Source: an uncultured Gammaproteobacteria bacterium (GTDB lineage: Bacteria; Pseudomonadota; Gammaproteobacteria; UBA6429; Thiohalophilaceae). From it: 64,000 nt of DNA. The notes under the pieces are model-generated. The model was not told the DNA's origin and ran no database searches. It was given only the letters and a program-made list of their open reading frames with translations. Every line of letters begins with the position of its first letter. Positions within the stretch are counted from its first letter, which is position 1. Below are positions 35,546 to 43,023 of this stretch, piece after piece. The translations under genes were made by a program, and so were the position numbers. The DNA lies in assembly GCA_937967995.1 (NCBI GenBank), contig CALBTB010000006.1:279739-343738 (forward strand), read 5' to 3'.

Positions 35546-36283
35546 ATGTTGAAATGGCCGGGCTTGATATTGATCACAACTCTGCTGGTCAGTTGTGCAC
35601 CCCCCGTGGTGAAACCCATCGATCGGCAGGATTTTCGTCAATCCGGGGCGCCACGCCCGCACCTGGTTGTCCTGTTGGCAGGGCGGGGCGCGCCGCGTGA
35701 CTATTTTGAAATCAATCGCTGGGTGGAGATAGCCCGGCAATATACCACCGAGCATGATTTCGTTGCCCCGTATGCACACTTTGGGTACTACCGCAGCAGG
35801 CAGCTGATTGCGCGCCTGCGTGAGGACATTATTCAGCCTGCCAGGCGCCAGGGTTATAAAACGATTTCACTGGTGGGGATATCCATGGGGGGACTGGGTG
35901 CCCTGCTGTACAGTGAAGAATATCCGGAGGATGTTGACCACATTTACCTGTTTGCCCCATTTCTTGGCAAGACCGCCGTACACGAGCAAATTCGTGCAGA
36001 TGGCGGTTTACCGTACTGGACATTACGTGCACAGGATGCGGACGACTGGAATTACACCCTCTGGCGCTGGTTAAAGACGCTCACACTTAAGCAGGATCGT
36101 AAGAAGGTGTTTCTCGGCTATGGTGATAATGACCGGCTCAGGGGGCATAATCTGCTTGCTGAAAATTTACCGGCCCAGCATGTGATCAAAATTCCCGGCA
36201 GACATGATGACATCACCTTCAGGCAGTTGTGGCAGCAAATGCTCAGCCAGGGGTTGCTGAAGAAGAGGGATATCAGCCTTTAA
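35546..36283 (+). CDS. Alpha/beta-hydrolase lipoprotein
   Basis: 245 aa. Signal peptide with lipobox LVSC (Cys17). The nucleophile elbow is GISMGG, preceded by HLVVLLAGRGAPRDYFE; the Asp may lie in LGYGDNDRL and the His in IPGRHDDITFRQLW. It looks like a periplasmic membrane-anchored esterase or lipase; the substrate cannot be told. AGGAG sits seven bases before ATG 35546. Its end overlaps the convergent diguanylate cyclase gene by 11 bases. Confidence 0.8.
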   Translation: MLKWPGLILITTLLVSCAPPVVKPIDRQDFRQSGAPRPHLVVLLAGRGAPRDYFEINRWVEIARQYTTEHDFVAPYAHFGYYRSRQLIARLREDIIQPARRQGYKTISLVGISMGGLGALLYSEEYPEDVDHIYLFAPFLGKTAVHEQIRADGGLPYWTLRAQDADDWNYTLWRWLKTLTLKQDRKKVFLGYGDNDRLRGHNLLAENLPAQHVIKIPGRHDDITFRQLWQQMLSQGLLKKRDISL

Positions 36284-37670
36284 TTTCAACGCGGTTGCGA
36301 CCCTTTTCCTTGGCGATGTACAGGGCTTCATCGGCCAGCGCCAATAAGGCTTTGGGTTCGCACAAGTCACTGTTGTATTCGGCAATACCGATGCTGACCG
36401 TGACGGTGAAGCGTTCACCATTGTCCGTTTCAAACGTTTCCGTTTCAATTCGTTGACGAAACTTGTCAGCGATTTCCGGTGCCTGGCCCAGCGGCATATG
36501 CGGTAATAAAACACAGAATTCATCGCCACCAAAGCGAGCAGCGATGTCAGTATGACGCAAATGTGTTTTCAACAGTTTACCAATTTCGCGTATAACGTCA
36601 TCACCCTGCATGTGGCCATGGGTGTCATTAATTTGCTTGAAGTTGTCGACATCGATCAGCATGACACAAAAAGATGAGTTATAGCGCTCTGCGTCGTAAC
36701 ACAGTTTTTCGATTTCAGCATTCAATACGTGCCGGTTACTCAACTGGGTCAGCGCATCGGTTGTGGAGAGATGCTTGAGTTGTGCATTTTTTTCCTGTAA
36801 CTCATGATTAACCGTTTCCAGTTCACGCGTGCGTTGCGCAACACGAGTTTCAAGTTCGGCACGGGCGCGTTGTAATTCGGACTCAGCCAGTTTGCGGTAA
36901 GTAATATCCAGAATTTGGGCAATAAAGTAGCGTGGATTACCTGTGTCTTCCCGAACGATGGTCACCGACAACAGCGCCCAGACCAGGTGGCCGGCCTTGT
37001 GCTTGTAACGTTTTTCCATCTGATAGGAATCGCGTACGCCATTGATGAGGTCATAAACGTTGTTCAGGTCAGCATCCAGATCTTCTTCAAAGGTGATTTG
37101 CTGAAAATTCATGTTTGTCAGTTCGGATTCTGAATAACCAAGAATATTACATAAAGCAGGATTGACCTTGATCCAGGTACCATTGAGTCCAACCAGCGCC
37201 TTGCCAATAGGCGCATTGTCAAAGGCCTCCTGAAGCTGAACTTCCTGTTCCTTGCGTAGCATGATTTCATCCTGCAACTCCTGGTTTTTCTGTTTCAGCA
37301 AGGCCGGGCTGGGCCAGTCAACCACACGTGGCATGAGTCGCCATAGCATAAAGGCTGTCACGAGTGAGACAATTGCCGTGGCGGATTTAGCGAAACCGGA
37401 CAACCAGTAGTCGGCGTACCAGAAATTCCAGATATTCATTAAATGCGTAATTCCGCAGGCCAGGATAAAGGCGGCAAACATGATGAACAGGCGGCGAAAG
37501 CCCAGGTCGGGACGTTTTTTTGACAGATAGACCAGTGCAAACGGAATTGAGAAATAGGCCAGGGCAATTAACGCATCCGACACCACATGCAGCAACAGGA
37601 TATCCTTTTGCCAGTAAAAGCAATGCCCGTGCGGCATGAAATCAAATGATGTTACGGTGGAGGTCGACAT
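36273..37670 (-). CDS. Diguanylate cyclase with ethylene-receptor-like membrane domain, PAS and GGDEF
   Basis: 465 aa. Residues 22-125 form three membrane helices strikingly like the plant ethylene receptor domain: HVVSDALIALAYFSIPFALV and ACGITHLMNIW. Asp32, Cys72 and His76 lie at a constant +7 offset from ETR1 Asp25, Cys65 and His69, the copper/ethylene site. A PAS domain (about 145-265), a coiled coil (270-305) and a GGDEF domain follow, with active GGDEF at 381-385 and an RxxD inhibitory site (RHTD) five residues before it. It should make c-di-GMP in response to a membrane-domain signal. Whether it binds copper or ethylene is inference. Confidence 0.9.
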   Translation of the reverse strand: MSTSTVTSFDFMPHGHCFYWQKDILLLHVVSDALIALAYFSIPFALVYLSKKRPDLGFRRLFIMFAAFILACGITHLMNIWNFWYADYWLSGFAKSATAIVSLVTAFMLWRLMPRVVDWPSPALLKQKNQELQDEIMLRKEQEVQLQEAFDNAPIGKALVGLNGTWIKVNPALCNILGYSESELTNMNFQQITFEEDLDADLNNVYDLINGVRDSYQMEKRYKHKAGHLVWALLSVTIVREDTGNPRYFIAQILDITYRKLAESELQRARAELETRVAQRTRELETVNHELQEKNAQLKHLSTTDALTQLSNRHVLNAEIEKLCYDAERYNSSFCVMLIDVDNFKQINDTHGHMQGDDVIREIGKLLKTHLRHTDIAARFGGDEFCVLLPHMPLGQAPEIADKFRQRIETETFETDNGERFTVTVSIGIAEYNSDLCEPKALLALADEALYIAKEKGRNRVEIKG

Positions 37671-38031
37671 GGCCAGCTATCCTTATGGCGGTAGATTCCC
37701 TGATGTAAATAAGGTTTTAAACATCGACTGAATGTTTGTATCTCGTTATCTCATTTTTGATATAGCGGTCAAAATAAAGCCATGCTTGAAAAAAATTCAA
37801 AATATCACTTACTTATGTCGGGGTGTAATCAACCAGGAATGAAAATCCGGGCCAGTGAGATGACAAAAATGGACGGGGATGATATTCGATACTAATGAAG
37901 CCGATGTTGGGATCTGTATAAGTCTGGTACAGGCGAATGTCATGAAGTGTCAGATTTCGAGTTTTGCGGTGTAGTACCCGACTACGTTAATCTACTATTC
38001 AGATATCCAAATTTTTTTCCAGGTCGCAAAA
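37671..38031. other. Divergent intergenic region
   Basis: These 361 AT-rich bases separate the reverse diguanylate cyclase gene from the forward binding-protein gene. They must hold both promoters, but I cannot single out a convincing pair. AGGTCG precedes the ATG at 38032. I see no riboswitch or large repeat. Confidence 0.5.
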
Positions 38032-39000
38032 ATGCCAGACGCGTTTTACAGACGATGGGTTGTTGCATTTCTCGTTTTCCTGTTACTTGCCGGATGCCAG
38101 CAGGAGAAACCACCTCTGCGGGTTGCTTTACTGGAGTGGCCACCGTATGAACTCGCCTTCTGGGCAGAACAAAACGGCTGGATGGGTGAGAAACACATTC
38201 AGCTTCTGGAATACAAAACACCCGCCGAAGTCACTCGTGCTTACGCCAGCGGTGCCGTTGATGTGATTGCCGTCACCAGCGATTTTGCCCTGACACTTGC
38301 CGAGCAGTTCCCAGACACACGTATTTTTCTGGTCATCGATGCCTCTAATGGCGGTGATGCGGTATTGTCGCGTACACCGGTTGCAAATAACCAGCAACTG
38401 GTTGGTAAAACGATCGCCGTCGAATCCGGACCACTGGGTAGTTACATGCTGAACCGCTTCATGGACAGGCATCAACTCGAACCCGGTGACCTGACAATCA
38501 ACTATGTTGATATTCCGGGCCAGTTAATAGCGTGGCAACAGCAGAAAATGGATCTTCTGATTACCTACGAGCCCAGTCGCAGCAAACTGATTGAAGAGGG
38601 CGCAGTAGAAATATTTACCTCACGTGATATTCCAAACGAAATTATTGATGTCTTTCTGATTCGTGAGCGGGTCATGGTGGTGCAGAAAAAAAGTCTGAGT
38701 ATATTTGTTAATGGCTGGTTTAAAGCTGTAGCCGATCTGGATCAATCAGACGCGAACCTGTTTCATTTTATCGGTGAACGCGAAGGGTTACCGGCCGGCC
38801 GTGTTGAAACCATATTCAAGGATATTGCCGTGCCGGGTATCAACAGAAACAGGGAGTTTCTAGCCGGGGTGAACAATGGTTTTAATAAAGGGTTGGAACA
38901 ACACGAGACCATCATGCTCAAAGATGGTTTGATGCAAAATAAAATCAATAAGCAATCTTTACTGACGCTTGATGTGATGGATATGGTGGAAGACAAGTGA
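38032..39000 (+). CDS. NMT1/ThiY-like periplasmic binding lipoprotein
   Basis: 322 aa. Signal peptide with lipobox LAGC (Cys22). The mature protein is a type II periplasmic binding protein: LRVALLEWPPYELAFWAEQN, ASGAVDVIAVTSDFAL, NNQQLVGKTIAVESGPLGSY and KMDLLITYEPSRSKLIEEG follow the NMT1/ThiY scheme. No ABC permease or ATPase gene is near. Instead the stop overlaps the start of a GGDEF-EAL gene by four bases (GTGA), so it probably serves as ligand sensor for that protein, as NspS does for MbaA in Vibrio. The ligand is unknown. Confidence 0.87.
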   Translation: MPDAFYRRWVVAFLVFLLLAGCQQEKPPLRVALLEWPPYELAFWAEQNGWMGEKHIQLLEYKTPAEVTRAYASGAVDVIAVTSDFALTLAEQFPDTRIFLVIDASNGGDAVLSRTPVANNQQLVGKTIAVESGPLGSYMLNRFMDRHQLEPGDLTINYVDIPGQLIAWQQQKMDLLITYEPSRSKLIEEGAVEIFTSRDIPNEIIDVFLIRERVMVVQKKSLSIFVNGWFKAVADLDQSDANLFHFIGEREGLPAGRVETIFKDIAVPGINRNREFLAGVNNGFNKGLEQHETIMLKDGLMQNKINKQSLLTLDVMDMVEDK

Positions 39001-41465
39001 AACTGTCAATGAGAACACTGCTGCCGCTGTTGTTGTTTGCTGCGTTTGTTATCAGCGGTGTCATCATGTCATTTGTTATCTACAATCAGAGCCAGGACAG
39101 GATGCTTGCCAGTTCCAGAGAAAAATTACTGGCGATAGGTAATCTGCTGTCCGCCAATGTCGAAACCGGTATACGTTACAACCAGACCTCAATCGTACAG
39201 TCTGCGATTGAACAGTCGCAGGCGGCAAAAATGATTAAATACAGCCTGCTTGTCAATGACAAGGATATTGTTTACAGCGCGAACTGGCGTAGTCTGGAAG
39301 GGCATCACATTAGCCATCAGATAAACATTGATATTGTCAAACATATTCGACAAAACAGTTCACCTTATGAGATATCCAGTGTCCCGAGTATGCCGCATAT
39401 CCTGGTTTACCAGGTTCCTCTGGCCCGGCAGAGCGCCAACCATCCCACTGCAAACCTGGTGAACCGGTTAATTCTGATTGCAGATATTTCTGCAGAATTA
39501 AATCAGGCACGTCGTGATCTAACCAACGATATTCTGTTGTGGATGCTGTTCAGTTCGATATCAGCATTTTTTATCTGGCTGATTCTCAATCGCATTTTTG
39601 TAAAACCGGTCGAATACTTGAAAACACTGGTGACCAGGATTGCCGAGGGCGACGAAAATTTACCTACAGCACCCAATATGACGGCAGAATTACGTCAGTT
39701 TGATCGAATAGTTAAAAGTATGGCCATGGACATACATGACCTGCAACGACACTATCGTGAATTATATGACAAAAACCCGGCCACATTTCTTACGGTTGAT
39801 CGATCCGGTGGGCTGGTGAATATAAATAAATACGGTGTCAGTATCTCCGGTTACCGAAAAGCAGAAATTATCGGTCGACCTGCATCCGTGTTATATCATC
39901 CGGACGACCGACCACTGTTTGATAAATACATTAATGCGCTGTTTGATAACAATAAGGAAGTGACACACTGGGAGCTCAGACGCATCAGTAAAAATGGTCA
40001 GGTAACCTGGATACGGGACGGCGCACGCGTAATCAACTATCAGGGTAAACAGGTTGTGTTGATCGTGTCACAGGATATAACTGATACACATCACCTGCAT
40101 GACAAGCTCAATTTCCAGGCAACTCATGATGATTTGACCGGCCTGATTAATCGCACCGAATTTTCACGCCTGTTGCAATTATGCCTTGATAAAACTCACA
40201 TACAGGACACCATAAACTCAGTCTGCGTGCTGGATCTTGATCAGTTTAAGCTTGTGAACGATACCTGTGGCCATGGTGCAGGTGATGCCATGTTGCAACA
40301 GATCGCGAGAATTTTTCAGGAACATATGCGCAAGGACGATATCCTGGCACGTATCGGTGGCGATGAGTTCGCAATCCTGCTGGAGTCCTGTACACCACGA
40401 CATGCCACCAGCCTGATAGAACAGCTGCGCCAGAAACTGGATGATTACCGGTTTAACTGGGACGACAAATTTTTCGATATCGGTTTAAGCGCCGGGATAT
40501 CTGTTATTGACAAGCACACCTCCAGTATTCAGAAAGTCCTCAGCGAAGCGGATAGTGCCTGTTACACCGCCAAGGATCTTGGGCGAGCCCAGACGGTCAT
40601 CTATGGTAACGACAACGATAACAAGTCTTATCAGCTAATGGGTGAAATGAAATGGGTTACCCGAATTAACAGCGCGCTGGCCAGTAATGAAGGTTTTCAA
40701 CTGCATTTTCAGGAAATTGTTCCATTGGGTAATGAGGAATCAAACTTGCTGAAAGGCGAAATTTTGATTCGAATGCTGGATGCAGACGGAACCACAGTCC
40801 CACCGGGCGCATTTTTACCCGCCGCCGAACGGTATAACCTGGCATCGAAAGTCGACCTGTGGGTGATAATGAAAACCATTGATATGCTGTCAGAATATCG
40901 TCGTTACATGCCTGAACAGTGGAACATCAGTATCAACCTGTCAGCGCAAAGTCTGTCGAGCTCCCAGACATTAAATGAACTGTTAACTATTCTTGAAAGT
41001 CATCGTGATCTTTGTCCACACCTGTGTTTTGAAATCACAGAAACCAGTGCAATGGCTAATTACGCCAATGGCATGGAATTTATGCGGCTGGTGAAACAGT
41101 TTGGTTGTGAATTTGCGCTGGATGATTTTGGTAGCGGGTTCTGTTCGTTCGGTTATCTGAAAACCATGCCGGTGGATTACGTCAAAATCGATGGCATGTT
41201 TATACGTGACCTTGCCAAGGACACGGTGGACTATGCACTTGTCATGTCAATGAACCATATTGCCCACACGATTGGTAAACAGACCATTGCCGAATTTGTC
41301 GAAAACAATACCAGTGTCGCCAAGCTCAATGAAATCAAGGTCGACTACGCACAGGGTTATCACTTTCATAAACCGGAACCGTTTAAACACGTGCTTCAAA
41401 GGCTGGCACATGAGAGTGACAGCGGTAATGTCTACGCGTTGAATCTGGAACGAAAAATAAAATAA
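38997..41465 (+). CDS. Membrane PAS-GGDEF-EAL c-di-GMP signalling protein
   Basis: 822 aa. Membrane helices at about 6-28 and 178-201 enclose a periplasmic sensor domain; a HAMP-like linker (200-255), PAS (about 260-375), GGDEF and EAL follow. GGDEF is intact at 454-458 (ARIGGDEFAILLE) with an RKDD inhibitory site before it. The EAL motif reads EIL in KGEILIRM, but INLSAQSL, EITETSAM, LDDFGSGF and KIDGMF keep the other metal and catalytic residues, so phosphodiesterase activity is plausible. It uses a GTG start inside the lipoprotein stop, indicating tight coupling with that sensor. Confidence 0.92.
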   Translation: MKLSMRTLLPLLLFAAFVISGVIMSFVIYNQSQDRMLASSREKLLAIGNLLSANVETGIRYNQTSIVQSAIEQSQAAKMIKYSLLVNDKDIVYSANWRSLEGHHISHQINIDIVKHIRQNSSPYEISSVPSMPHILVYQVPLARQSANHPTANLVNRLILIADISAELNQARRDLTNDILLWMLFSSISAFFIWLILNRIFVKPVEYLKTLVTRIAEGDENLPTAPNMTAELRQFDRIVKSMAMDIHDLQRHYRELYDKNPATFLTVDRSGGLVNINKYGVSISGYRKAEIIGRPASVLYHPDDRPLFDKYINALFDNNKEVTHWELRRISKNGQVTWIRDGARVINYQGKQVVLIVSQDITDTHHLHDKLNFQATHDDLTGLINRTEFSRLLQLCLDKTHIQDTINSVCVLDLDQFKLVNDTCGHGAGDAMLQQIARIFQEHMRKDDILARIGGDEFAILLESCTPRHATSLIEQLRQKLDDYRFNWDDKFFDIGLSAGISVIDKHTSSIQKVLSEADSACYTAKDLGRAQTVIYGNDNDNKSYQLMGEMKWVTRINSALASNEGFQLHFQEIVPLGNEESNLLKGEILIRMLDADGTTVPPGAFLPAAERYNLASKVDLWVIMKTIDMLSEYRRYMPEQWNISINLSAQSLSSSQTLNELLTILESHRDLCPHLCFEITETSAMANYANGMEFMRLVKQFGCEFALDDFGSGFCSFGYLKTMPVDYVKIDGMFIRDLAKDTVDYALVMSMNHIAHTIGKQTIAEFVENNTSVAKLNEIKVDYAQGYHFHKPEPFKHVLQRLAHESDSGNVYALNLERKIK

Positions 41466-41488
41466 TAAAATTGGTGGAGGAACCAGAA

Positions 41489-41622
41489 CCTGCGAAGCAG
41501 GTTCAGGGAATACTTAATGAAACGCGAAGCGGTTCTAAGTGCGGCGGATATTACTATCAGGAAGAATCGGGCCGCTTCGCACATCCCTGTGCTTCCGCGG
41601 CATAAGGCCATCCCTGGCCTTA
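41489..41622. repeat. Island of short hairpins upstream of the ssrA terminator
   Basis: At least four perfect stems lie in 134 bases. GAACCTGC/GCAGGTTC flanks GAA near 41489. GCGAAGCGG (41524-41532) pairs with CCGCTTCGC (41572-41580). GCAC-ATCCCT-GTGC spans 41579-41592 and TAAGGCC-ATCCCT-GGCCTTA spans 41603-41622. The last two share the hexaloop ATCCCT (AGGGAT on the other strand) with different stems. An 87-codon frame across this island is not a gene. The structure matches the other hairpin islands at 42323, 45989 and 56031. Confidence 0.75.
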
Positions 41623-41656
41623 ACCCGCGTTACGCGGTTTCCTTCGCTTTCTTCCA

Positions 41657-41705
41657 AACAATAAAAAAGGCCCTATCAAAAAACGATAGGGCCTTTTTTA
41701 TTGTT
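41657..41705. terminator. Bidirectional terminator of ssrA
   Basis: A perfect 21-bp inverted repeat, 41657-41677 against 41685-41705, has a seven-base loop. The core GGCCCTATC/GATAGGGCC is flanked by A6 and T6, giving a U-run in either direction. Its last base is the 3' end of the tmRNA on the reverse strand, so it ends ssrA and also the GGDEF-EAL transcript. Confidence 0.9.
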
Positions 41706-42065
41706 GGTGGAGGCGGCGGGAATCGAACCCGCGTCCGTAAGTCCTCTGCCTTCGGCTCTACATGCTTATCCTGTTCTTAAATTTAACTGGCGGCTGCCCA
41801 ACAGGCAGGGATCACCGACAGCGATTCCGGTTAAGTTTTAGCGAATCCACCCCGGACGTGCTTCATCGCGATCTTGTGTAGGATGACCCCGGTTATCTGA
41901 GCGCACAAGCACACGTCAGGCCGAGGGCTTTACGCTGGTTTTTAAGCAGCTAAAGCGTAGTTGTCGTCGTTGGCAACTATAAAGTTTGCAAACAGATTAA
42001 CGAGGAATTTGCACCTCGGCATGCACCTCCGGTTTTGTAACCTGCGTCGAAGCCAGGTCGCCCCC
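41705..42065 (-). ncRNA. ssrA: tmRNA (ssrA)
   Basis: On the reverse strand the RNA begins GGGGGCGACCTGGCTTCGACG (42065 downward) and ends with the tRNA-like T arm GGTTCGATTCCCGCCGCC and CCTCCACCA (41705). The tag reading frame runs from 41974 to 41942 and encodes ANDDNYALAA followed by TAA. tmRNA rescues stalled ribosomes with SmpB, whose gene is upstream on the same strand. The ends are set by the acceptor-stem pairing GGGGGCG/CGCCTCC region, so they may be off by a base or two. Confidence 0.96.
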
Positions 42066-42091
42066 ATTTTCGGCTTTGAGCTATTTTGCTC

Positions 42092-42177
42092 GGAATGGCG
42101 GTGTTAAAAATAGATTTTGGTGCTCACGTATTTCTTATACGCTGCGCGCCCAAAATCTATTTTTGCCTACCCATTCC
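42092..42177. repeat. Long inverted repeat just upstream of ssrA
   Basis: AAAAATAGATTTTGG (42106-42120) pairs perfectly with CCAAAATCTATTTTT (42150-42164). After a short mismatch, GGAATGG (42092-42098) pairs with CCATTCC (42171-42177). The 29-base loop is GC-richer. It covers the place where the ssrA promoter should lie, 27-112 bases before the mature 5' end. Confidence 0.75.
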
Positions 42178-42322
42178 TTCGCACATTACACTCAAATTCC
42201 AAAAATGCTCATTTTTTCCTGCGTAAAAAAACAAGAGACCAATGAGAAGAGATAGGGTATTAATATAGCCGATTTGTGGGTTTTTCAATAGTCTTTGCTG
42301 GTCTCTGGTTTAGTGTGCTGGA

Positions 42323-42424
42323 CAGGCAGATATCCTCACGGCAAGACCGTCAGCCGCATGGACGCGGCTGCCGAGCGTACAGGGATGTATTTACAGCGTG
42401 TCTTGTCGTGAGGATATTTGCCTG
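42323..42424. repeat. Palindromic repeat element with two hexaloop hairpins
   Basis: Outer arms 42323-42347 and 42400-42424 match at 23 of 25 positions (core ATCCTCACG). Inside are CAGCCGC-ATGGAC-GCGGCTG (42351-42370) and TAC-AGGGAT-GTA (42378-42389). The element fills the gap between ssrA and the end of smpB. It is the clearest copy of the ATGGAC-then-AGGGAT arrangement seen elsewhere in this window. Confidence 0.82.
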
Positions 42425-42434
42425 TTGGCGGCGT

Positions 42435-42914
42435 TTAGCCGGATTTCATGATCCGCTGTTTCTGCCGCTGCCAGTCACGTTCTTTCTCAGTAGCACGTTT
42501 ATCGTGCTGTTTTTTACCGCGTGCCAGGGCGATTTCCAGTTTGGCGCGGCCCTTTTTCCAGAACATGGCGGTGGGAATGAGGGCGTAACCTTTTCGCTCC
42601 ACGGCACCAATCAGCTTGTTCAGCTCGGCCCGGTGCAAAAGTAACTTTCGACTGCGTTGCGGGTCCGGTGAGATATGTGTGGAGGCTGTCGGTAACGGGG
42701 TGATTAATGCGCCAAACAGCCACGCTTCGTTGTCCTTGAGCAGGATATAACTGTCACGTAACTGGACGCGTCCGGCGCGCAGACTCTTGACCTCCCAGCC
42801 TTCCAGCACCAGCCCGGCTTCCAGTCTCTCTTCCAGGTGATAATCGTGGCGGGATTTCTTGTTGAGTGCGATCGTATTGCTTTGACTGCCTGATTTGCTT
42901 TTCTGCTTACCCAT
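42435..42914 (-). CDS. smpB: SsrA-binding protein SmpB
   Basis: 159 aa. SmpB binds the tRNA-like domain of tmRNA and mimics the missing codon-anticodon pair on stalled ribosomes. Family signatures: NKKSRHDYHLEERLEAGLVL, GWEVKSLRAGRVQLRDSYI, RKLLLHRAELNKLIGAVERK and the basic C-terminal tail KRATEKERDWQRQKQRIMK. ssrA lies 369 bases downstream on the same strand, with a repeat element between them. Confidence 0.97.
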   Translation of the reverse strand: MGKQKSKSGSQSNTIALNKKSRHDYHLEERLEAGLVLEGWEVKSLRAGRVQLRDSYILLKDNEAWLFGALITPLPTASTHISPDPQRSRKLLLHRAELNKLIGAVERKGYALIPTAMFWKKGRAKLEIALARGKKQHDKRATEKERDWQRQKQRIMKSG

Positions 42915-43023
42915 GCGCGCATTATAAGCGATTCCGCGATTTTATGGCTTGAGCCGCGCAGCAAATTCCCGGACAATTTACCATCAATATCATTCCAGAA
43001 AAGCAAAAATAAGGGGCCATCCC

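Noticed and set aside
37839..37895. 18-codon frame in the gap before the binding lipoprotein
   Set aside because: Too short, no ribosome-binding site and no similarity that I recognise.
41517..41780. 87-codon frame upstream of ssrA
   Set aside because: It crosses short palindromes, the terminator and the tmRNA 3' end; its translation is basic and without pattern.
41466..42434. CRISPR array or attachment-site/integration event at ssrA
   Set aside because: tmRNA genes are frequent integration sites, but no integrase, no duplicated ssrA 3' end and no regular spacer pattern is present; the repeats are palindromes of differing sequence.
42276..42644. 122-codon forward frame over the 42.3-kb repeat and smpB
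   Set aside because: Half is the palindromic element and half is antisense to smpB.
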